From: JBEKIK01 sp050013075
GTDB lineage: Bacteria; Planctomycetota; Planctomycetia; Pirellulales; Thermoguttaceae
Length of the DNA: 27,471 bases
NCBI GenBank assembly: GCA_050013075.1
Contig: JBEKFZ010000058.1
Location: forward strand, 1-27,471
Direction of reading: 5' to 3'
This document shows, piece after piece, positions 22,944 to 27,471 of this stretch. The first letter of the stretch is position 1. Every line of letters starts with the position of its first letter. The translations under genes and the position numbers were made by a program. The notes beneath the pieces were generated by a model that searched no databases, had not been told where the DNA came from, and saw only the letters and a program-made list of their open reading frames with translations.

Positions 22944-23293
22944 CGCATCCTTCGTGTCGATGAAGCCGAGACGGTAGCAATCACCGTGCTGATCGTCTGC
23001 ATGTCGCAACCCTGAACCCGCAGCACGACGCCGTCAGGCCACTGGACTTCCAGATTTCCCATGCCATCCGCCGGATCGCTGACGATCTCCACGGGAATGA
23101 GGGCCTCCTTTGCCGCTTTCCGCCGGATTACACGGCGGGACTGCCGAAATCGTCGCTTCCAAGCATGGAACACAGACGGGGACAGCCTTTGCTGAGCACA
23201 GAATCCGACAATACTCTGCCCACTGGCCTCATGACGCTCGATCACCTCCCGCCAATACTGGCGCCGCTGATCGTTACTCATAGTCTTTGCCAT
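22940..23293 (-). CDS. tnpA: IS66 accessory protein TnpA (HTH)
   Basis: A small helix-turn-helix protein of 117 aa, first gene of the element. RRQYWREVIERHEASGQSIVGFCAQQRLSPSVFHAWKRRFRQ forms the DNA-binding domain. The C-terminal half has the pattern VEIV, LEVQWPDGVVLRV, typical of IS66 TnpA. The stop codon overlaps the tnpB start. Intact. Confidence 0.9.
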   Translation of the reverse strand: MAKTMSNDQRRQYWREVIERHEASGQSIVGFCAQQRLSPSVFHAWKRRFRQSRRVIRRKAAKEALIPVEIVSDPADGMGNLEVQWPDGVVLRVQGCDMQTISTVIATVSASSTRRMR

Positions 23294-23380
23294 CGTTTCA
23301 CACTCCGAATGCCTGTGATGATTCCTACTCAGGCGTCCAGTTTACCATGGCCTGCAAGACTGGCGATTTATTGACGGTTG

Positions 23381-23498
23381 CCGACAAATTGCGCCCACAG
23401 GTGCGCGCCTAAAAATGCTGTCGGGCGCGGCTCATGCTGGCTTTGCTCGGCAAAAAAGGTCTTTTTCTGTCAACGCGCCCGACAAACTGCGCGCACAG
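23381..23498. repeat. Interleaved direct and inverted repeats at the edge of the right-hand module
   Basis: CCGACAAATTGCGCCCACAG (23381-23400) recurs as CCGACAAACTGCGCGCACAG (23479-23498), 18 of 20 identical and 98 bp apart. Between them, TGTCGGGCGCG (23419-23429) is perfectly complementary to CGCGCCCGACA (23474-23484). They stand between the IS66 end and an excisionase-like gene. They may be recombinase or excisionase sites, or iterons; the 23346-23609 gap has no convincing gene. Confidence 0.5.
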
Positions 23499-23609
23499 CA
23501 CGAATTCTCCGTCGGGCGAATCCAGGACCGGCTAACCAAAAATCGCTACTCTGGCATTTATGCGGCTGGCACGGCGCTGGCTGCCAACTCTTTCAAGAGG
23601 ATATTTATT

Positions 23610-23846
23610 ATGAGTGCTTCTTTGCAAGTGCCGGAAAAAGTTACCGGCCGAAGGCTAGGCGACGTTGAAATAGTCGCCGCAAAATTAGATTGCTCTACTC
23701 GTCACATTTATAGGCTTGCCGATGGCGGGCGTATGCCGGCACCTGTTCGACTTGGGGCACTTGTCCGTTGGGACTTGGACGAAATCGACGAATGGATAAG
23801 CCAAGGCTGTCCCCCTGTTCGCAATGTGAAAGGGGCAAGCCGATGA
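23610..23846 (+). CDS. AlpA/excisionase-like helix-turn-helix protein
   Basis: A 78-aa DNA-binding protein of the MerR-like winged HTH type used by excisionases and AlpA regulators of integrated elements. RLGDVEIVAAKLDCSTRHIYRLADGGRMPAPVRLGALVRWDLDEIDEWISQG shows the full fold. The ATG at 23610 is preferred because AAGAGG lies just upstream; the frame extends further left without a start signal. The stop overlaps a tiny ORF leading to the primase-helicase gene. This arrangement (AlpA-like gene, then primase-helicase) is typical of phage satellites and integrative plasmid-like elements. Confidence 0.85.
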   Translation: MSASLQVPEKVTGRRLGDVEIVAAKLDCSTRHIYRLADGGRMPAPVRLGALVRWDLDEIDEWISQGCPPVRNVKGASR

Positions 23847-23923
23847 AGTGTATGTTCGGCGTGGCCGGCGGGCGTTTATCGACGGGCTGGCCGAGCGGCA
23901 GGCGAGCGGGGAGGCGGCGATGA
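23843..23923 (+). CDS. 26-aa ORF coupled to both neighbours
   Basis: The frame MKCMFGVAGGRLSTGWPSGR... is very Arg/Gly-rich. Its ATG overlaps the excisionase-like stop (ATGA at 23843-23846) and its TGA overlaps the primase-helicase start (ATGA at 23920-23923). It may simply carry ribosomes from one gene to the next. Whether the peptide has a role is unknown. Confidence 0.4.
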   Translation: MKCMFGVAGGRLSTGWPSGRRAGRRR

Positions 23924-26004
23924 GTGACCACCTAATAAATCTTTTGCCTCATCACCTTGCCGAATTGCACCAATCCGGCCTTAGCGATGAAACTATCCAT
24001 GCTGCCGGAATAAAAAGCGAAACGAATCACGTCAAAATTGCTTTGTTGTTGAATCGCAAAAAATGGCCACGGACCTACGGCCCGGCGCTGCTGTATCCTT
24101 ACTTTGACATGAGCGGGAATGTAGTCTTGTGGCGGGTGAAGCCAGACAACGCGCCGAAAGAAAACGGTAAGCCCAAAAAATACTTGCAACCTACAGGCGC
24201 TGCGATAAGAGCATATTTCCCACCCGGTATGAATGGCGAGTTGCAAGATGCCGAGCGCGTTATCGTTGTCACTGAGGGCGAGAAAAAAACTCTAGCCGGA
24301 TGGCAGGCCGGCGTCACCACTATCGGCCTATCGGGTGTCGATTGTTGGCATGGCAAAAAATGCTCTGCTCTTATTCCCGACCTTGAGCAAATTCCTTGGA
24401 ATAACCGCCGGGTTTTCGTGTGTTTTGATAGCGATGCCGCGCAAAATGAAAACGTGGTCGCGAATGAAAAATTATTGGCCGCCGTCATAAAGTCACGCGG
24501 TGCCCAAGTCAAAATCGTGAGAATCCCATCCGGCCCCAACGGCGAAAAGGTTGGGCTCGACGATTTTCTCGTGGCGAATAACAACGATTCGGCGACACTT
24601 TGGAAACTAATAAATGAAGCCGTGGAGCCGGAACCGCCGGACGCCGGAGAAATTAAGTCGCCTGCAAGTGAAATTGACCCAGGCCCGGAGGCGGATAGAT
24701 TTTTAAAAATAACTGAGGTGGATAGCCTTCCGCGATTGCGATTCTACCAAGGAACTTTTTACTACTGGACCGGCACCCATTACAAGGAGTTGCCGACTAG
24801 CGATGTACGAGGCCGGCTGGTGGAATTTCTTAATAGGAATTTTTTCAAGGTTACGACAACAGCTATAAACAATGTCTTGGACCATGTTAAATCGAAAGCG
24901 CGCCTATCGCCGTTCGTCAGTACCCCGCCGGTTTGGATAAGCGAAAATGAACCCTGGCCGGCAGGCGAAATCTTAGCGGCGAAAAATACATTAGTCCATC
25001 TTCCATCGTTAATTGACGGCCAGCCCGCGACTCGGCCGCTTACGCCGAAATTTTTCACGCTATCCGCCTTGGACTATAATTTTGCCCCCGACGCTCTGCG
25101 GCCGGAAAAATGGTTAGATTTTCTCGGCCAACTTTGGACCGATCCCGAAGAAGGCGAAAATATCGACGCACTCCAAGAATTTTTCGGATACTGTCTCTTG
25201 CCAGATACCCGCCAAGAAAAAATCTTGATGCTCATAGGCCCGAAGCGGAGCGGTAAAGGCACCATTGCCCGCGTGATGCGCACCCTCGTTGGCCGTGCCA
25301 ACACCTGCGCGCCGACGCTGGCAAGTCTGGGTATGAATTTTGGCTTGTGGCCTTTAATCGGCAAGAGCCTGGCGATAATATCGGACGCCAGACTGAGCAG
25401 CCGAAGCGACACCGCGAACGTGGTGGAGCATTTACTTTCGATCAGCGGCGAGGATGCACAGACAATCGACAGAAAGAACTTGGAGCCGATTACTTGCACC
25501 CTGCCGACTCGATTTGTGATCCTTACCAATGAATTGCCAAGGTTGCATGACTCTTCGGGTGCGTTGGTGAGCCGTTTGATCTTGCTTAGATTGACGCGAA
25601 GTTTTTTGGGCCAAGAAGATCCCGCACTAACTAAAAAATTGCTTGTGGAATTGCCGGGCATTTTGTTGTGGGCAATTGAGGGTTGGAAACGGCTACGCCA
25701 ATTCGGCCGGTTCATACAGCCCCGCACGTCTCTGGAATTGATTGCCGACCTGGAGGCGTTGGCTTCACCCGTTTCGGTATTCATGCGGGATTGCTGCCGA
25801 GTTGGCGATGACGAAAGCGTCGATCGACAAGACCTCTACACCGCCTATCGAGAATGGGCACAAAAAAACGGCAAGGGCTTTGTCGAAGATGCTGCCGGTT
25901 TCGGCCGTGCCCTGCGAGCCGTGATACCCACACTCAAGGATGAACACCACCGAGTTTTCGACAAATTACGGAGGTTTTACCGTGGTGTCGGCCTTAGTGA
26001 CTGA
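23920..26004 (+). CDS. TOPRIM primase-D5-type helicase (phage/satellite replication protein)
   Basis: A bifunctional replication protein of 694 aa that should prime and unwind DNA of a mobile element. The N-terminal half holds a DUF3854/TOPRIM-type domain with VVTEGEKKT (Glu119) and FDSDAA (Asp170, Asp172). The C-terminal half is an SF3/D5-like AAA+ ATPase with Walker A GPKRSGKGT (Lys446), the acidic strand LAIISDAR, the sensor VILTNELPRL, SRLILLRLT with a possible arginine finger, and the tail domain after residue 600. The start at 23920 is supported by GGGGAGG a few nt upstream; a GTG at 23848 in frame is less likely. It resembles P4-type alpha proteins. Confidence 0.9.
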   Translation: MSDHLINLLPHHLAELHQSGLSDETIHAAGIKSETNHVKIALLLNRKKWPRTYGPALLYPYFDMSGNVVLWRVKPDNAPKENGKPKKYLQPTGAAIRAYFPPGMNGELQDAERVIVVTEGEKKTLAGWQAGVTTIGLSGVDCWHGKKCSALIPDLEQIPWNNRRVFVCFDSDAAQNENVVANEKLLAAVIKSRGAQVKIVRIPSGPNGEKVGLDDFLVANNNDSATLWKLINEAVEPEPPDAGEIKSPASEIDPGPEADRFLKITEVDSLPRLRFYQGTFYYWTGTHYKELPTSDVRGRLVEFLNRNFFKVTTTAINNVLDHVKSKARLSPFVSTPPVWISENEPWPAGEILAAKNTLVHLPSLIDGQPATRPLTPKFFTLSALDYNFAPDALRPEKWLDFLGQLWTDPEEGENIDALQEFFGYCLLPDTRQEKILMLIGPKRSGKGTIARVMRTLVGRANTCAPTLASLGMNFGLWPLIGKSLAIISDARLSSRSDTANVVEHLLSISGEDAQTIDRKNLEPITCTLPTRFVILTNELPRLHDSSGALVSRLILLRLTRSFLGQEDPALTKKLLVELPGILLWAIEGWKRLRQFGRFIQPRTSLELIADLEALASPVSVFMRDCCRVGDDESVDRQDLYTAYREWAQKNGKGFVEDAAGFGRALRAVIPTLKDEHHRVFDKLRRFYRGVGLSD

Positions 26005-26010
26005 TGCAGG

Positions 26011-26103
26011 TGATACATGTATCAATCTAATGCACGTGTGGTGCGAGAGAAAAATAAAATAAAAAAGCATATATATATACGCAATGGGGTGATACATGCA
26101 TCA
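26011..26103. promoter_or_regulatory. Repeated TGATACATGYATCA palindromes after the primase-helicase
   Basis: TGATACATGTATCA (26011-26024) is a perfect 14-bp palindrome. TGATACATGCATCA (26090-26103) is the same with one base changed; both are preceded by GG. A very A/T-rich segment lies between them, including a TATATATATA run. This could be an operator pair for the HTH protein nearby or part of a replication origin. Confidence 0.5.
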
Positions 26104-26281
26104 CGTGCATCAACGCATGGGCGCAAGCGACCAGCCGGGCCATGGATACCGGCAGAATATGCCCTACCAAGCCTGGAAGTTTTGGAGCGACTTTCCCGTC
26201 CTGCAAGCCGAGCCTACCCAGCGGCGGTTATTTCCCCAGGTAAGTGAACTAGAAGAACTCAGGCGAAAGGTGAAACCATGA
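26096..26281 (+). CDS. Small hypothetical protein, 61 aa
   Basis: The frame begins MHHVHQRMGASDQPGHGYRQ and continues with an aromatic segment (YQAWKFWSDF) and a charged helix (SELEELRRKVKP). No family is recognised. Its TGA overlaps the ATG of a 17-codon frame (ATGA), and GGGGTG stands upstream. Another frame (26017-26247) overlaps it; the coupling favours this one. A later start at 26117 is possible. Confidence 0.35.
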   Translation: MHHVHQRMGASDQPGHGYRQNMPYQAWKFWSDFPVLQAEPTQRRLFPQVSELEELRRKVKP

Positions 26282-26331
26282 AAGAACTTGAGCAATCATG
26301 GGCAGACTGGAGCAAAGAAAAAAGGCTTTAG
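26278..26331 (+). CDS. Tiny coupled ORF, 17 aa
   Basis: MKELEQSWADWSKEKRL follows with an ATGA overlap and an AAAGGTG site upstream. Such tiny coupled frames occur in compact phage-like modules. It ends seven nt before a strong promoter. No function can be assigned. Confidence 0.25.
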   Translation: MKELEQSWADWSKEKRL

Positions 26332-26338
26332 ATGGTAC

Positions 26339-26367
26339 TTGACATATTCTCTTGTAACTGAAATAAT
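26339..26367 (+). promoter_or_regulatory. Strong promoter placing the transcript start on the HTH gene ATG
   Basis: TTGACA (26339-26344), a 17-nt spacer and AATAAT (26362-26367) give a nearly perfect sigma70 promoter. The ATG of the following gene is at 26374, seven nt after the -10 box, so the mRNA would be leaderless or nearly so. No ribosome-binding site could fit. Confidence 0.6.
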
Positions 26368-26373
26368 GAAGGC

Positions 26374-26631
26374 ATGAAGAAAAAAACTCTATTTTCCGAT
26401 GAACTAAGGGCGGTTATTGATAATGCCCCCATTTCCCGCTATCGCTTATGGCAGCTAACCGGAATTGACCAAGCCTCTCTTGCCCGATTTACGGCCGGAA
26501 AAGAGGGATTAAGCCTTGCGGCGATTGATAAGATTGCCGAAATATTAGGACTGCATATCACGTTTGAAAAACCAAAAACGACGAAAGGTAAAAAACATGG
26601 CGAGCATAGGACACGATCCAAGCGGATTTAA
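26374..26631 (+). CDS. XRE/Cro-type helix-turn-helix regulator
   Basis: An 85-aa DNA-binding protein. SRYRLWQLTGIDQASLARFTAGKEGLSLAAIDKIAEILGL at about residues 21-60 is a clear helix-turn-helix of the XRE class, followed by a basic tail (TTKGKKHGEHRTRSKRI). It likely represses its own strong, apparently leaderless promoter and perhaps the element's genes, as phage-satellite repressors do; that role is inferred. The palindromes at 26011 and 26090 are candidate sites. The tail ends before the start of the repeat protein. Confidence 0.82.
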   Translation: MKKKTLFSDELRAVIDNAPISRYRLWQLTGIDQASLARFTAGKEGLSLAAIDKIAEILGLHITFEKPKTTKGKKHGEHRTRSKRI

Positions 26632-26701
26632 GCGGATTACGTTTGACCCGTTCACAAAAGGCGACCTACAAACAGCGGTAACACCGCAAAGGCAGGTATG
26701 T

Positions 26702-27397
26702 ATGACAGTCGAAGAACGTATTACAAGACTGGAAAAAACGAATCATGTGTGGAAACTTGCGACCACGGGCTTTGCTTTGGCATTGGTCGCAATCGTTGTG
26801 ACCTCTTGTGAGCAGTCTGGCAATAGCGGCACCTCCGAAATTGTCCGAACGAAGCATCTTGAAATAGTAAGCCCTCTCGGAAAAGCAGTTGTTACTTTAG
26901 TGGGGAACCAAGCTGGCGGTGGGTACATAGGAATCTATAACTCACAAGGAAAATTAGTTTTTGCTCTAACGGAGACAAAAGACGAACGCTGTGGGTCCAT
27001 GTCAATCTATAATTCCCAAGGACAATCAGTTGTTGATCTGGGGGGCAACGAAGGTGAAGGTGGTATCTTAAATATCAGTAACCCCCAAGGAAAACCAGTT
27101 TTTAAGATAACGGAGACAAAAGACGGAAATGGGCTCATGGGTATCTTCAATTCCCAAGGAAACCCAGTTGTTACTCTAGGAGAAAATGAAGGTGGAGATG
27201 GTTGCGTGAATATAAGTAACTCCCAAGGAAAATCAATTGTTGATCTAGGGGGAAACGAAGGTGAAGGTGGTATGATAAATATCAGTAACTCCCAAGGAAA
27301 ATCAATTGTTGATCTAGGAGAAATTGAAGGTGGAGGTGGCATAATAAATATCATTAACTACCAAGGAAAAACAGTTGTTGGTCTAGCAGCCCGTTGA
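26702..27397 (+). CDS. Lipoprotein-like protein of tandem 23-residue repeats
   Basis: I do not know a named family. The ATG at 26702 gives MTVEERITRLEKTNHVWK, a short coiled segment, then a hydrophobic stretch ending in VTSC (Cys36), a lipobox; a single-pass membrane anchor is the alternative. From about residue 50 the 231 aa consist of some eight tandem repeats of 23-24 residues around NSQGKxVVxLG and an acidic Glu/Gly turn (NEGEGG). The pattern suggests a beta-solenoid exposed on the cell surface. Two adjacent repeats near 27210-27350 are almost identical in DNA, so the array expanded recently. Upstream starts (26564, 26597) would overlap the HTH gene and are less likely. Confidence 0.65.
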   Translation: MTVEERITRLEKTNHVWKLATTGFALALVAIVVTSCEQSGNSGTSEIVRTKHLEIVSPLGKAVVTLVGNQAGGGYIGIYNSQGKLVFALTETKDERCGSMSIYNSQGQSVVDLGGNEGEGGILNISNPQGKPVFKITETKDGNGLMGIFNSQGNPVVTLGENEGGDGCVNISNSQGKSIVDLGGNEGEGGMINISNSQGKSIVDLGEIEGGGGIINIINYQGKTVVGLAAR

Positions 27398-27439
27398 AAA
27401 AGTCTCTGAACAAGACTTGAAAAAGTCTTTGAGCAAGAA
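27394..27439. repeat. Tandem 23-bp repeat overlapping the repeat-protein stop
   Basis: Two adjacent copies, 27394-27416 and 27417-27439, each start TTGAAAAAGTCT and match at 20 of 23 bases. The first includes the TGA stop. AAGTCT and AGACTT within them can pair as a 6-bp hairpin, so they may act as a weak terminator or an operator. Confidence 0.55.
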
Positions 27440-27463
27440 TATAGTATCGCCATCGTGTAACGC

Positions 27464-27469
27464 AGGAGG
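27464..27469 (+). promoter_or_regulatory. Ribosome-binding site of a gene just past the window
   Basis: A consensus AGGAGG stands two bases before the window's end with no start codon after it, implying a plus-strand gene beginning a few bases to the right. Confidence 0.5.
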
Positions 27470-27471
27470 AA

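Larger units (their letters stand above)
20633..23345 (-). mobile_element. IS66-family insertion sequence, about 2.7 kb
   Basis: Three transposition genes in IS66 order (tnpA, tnpB, tnpC) read on the minus strand. Proposed ends are imperfect inverted repeats: GTACGCTAGCCAACTGATAG reading inward from 20633, and GTAAACTGGACGCCTGAGTA reading inward from 23345. Both continue with GGAAT. The outer GTA fits the IS66 habit of starting with GTAA. The expected 8-bp target duplication is not seen (CGACCAGT left, CATGGCCT right). The copy may be old, recombined, or have ends a few bases away. Confidence 0.7.

Noticed and set aside
26017..26247. 76-codon frame after the primase-helicase
   Set aside because: It starts within the palindrome, lacks a ribosome-binding site and overlaps a frame with better coupling; neither is certain.
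1..27471. CRISPR arrays, rRNA and tRNA genes
   Set aside because: No regularly spaced short repeats and no rRNA or tRNA core were recognised; the repeats found are pairs or coding repeats.

Overview
The window reads as chromosomal DNA from a free-living Gram-negative heterotroph, most likely of the PVC group (Planctomycetota or Verrucomicrobiota). The clues are a PEP-CTERM sorting tail joined to autotransporter-type beta-strand repeats on a glycoside hydrolase, an exported oligogalacturonate lyase, a Tat-type signal, a planctomycete-like IS66 transposon, and many genes without a clear Shine-Dalgarno site. This is an inference from gene content. No rRNA or tRNA gene was seen.

Region 1 (1-7900, plus strand): a secreted alpha-L-fucosidase-like enzyme (GH29 + discoidin-like domain + beta-strand repeats + PEP-CTERM); galactokinase; then a tight run of a GDP-mannose 3,5-epimerase-like enzyme, mannose-1-phosphate guanylyltransferase and PhoU; then a small membrane protein. 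The theme is sugar capture and GDP-sugar synthesis. Region 2 (7982-9232, minus): exported oligogalacturonate lyase (PL22).

Region 3 (9391-18905): a large molybdenum cluster. On the minus strand are a very compact moaA, moaC and a MOSC-MogA fusion. Divergent from them on the plus strand are moeA, a MOT1-type molybdate transporter, a two-subunit xanthine-dehydrogenase-family molybdoenzyme (2Fe-2S subunit plus Tat-type large subunit), XdhC and a MocA-type cytidylyltransferase. Together they cover molybdate uptake, most cofactor synthesis, cytosine-dinucleotide maturation, sulfuration/insertion and the client enzyme. moaD, moaE and a FAD subunit are not present here.

Region 4 (19114-20564, minus): the most notable feature. 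An exported formylglycine-generating-enzyme-fold (C-type-lectin-like) protein ends in a variable-region-like motif, followed by a GC hairpin and then by an Avd gene. This is the target + avd half of a diversity-generating retroelement (DGR). No reverse transcriptase and no adenine-rich template repeat is visible, so it is either an RT-less remnant or a target cassette served in trans.

Region 5 (20633-23345): an IS66-family insertion (tnpA, tnpB, tnpC, minus strand) just upstream of the DGR target. Region 6 (23346-27471, plus): the start of a phage-satellite or integrative-element-like module. It has interleaved repeats, an AlpA/excisionase-like HTH protein, a tiny coupled ORF, a TOPRIM primase-D5 helicase, small ORFs with palindromes, an XRE-type HTH gene with a predicted leaderless promoter, and a lipoprotein-like protein made of tandem 23-residue repeats. 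The window ends on a ribosome-binding site for a gene that lies outside it.
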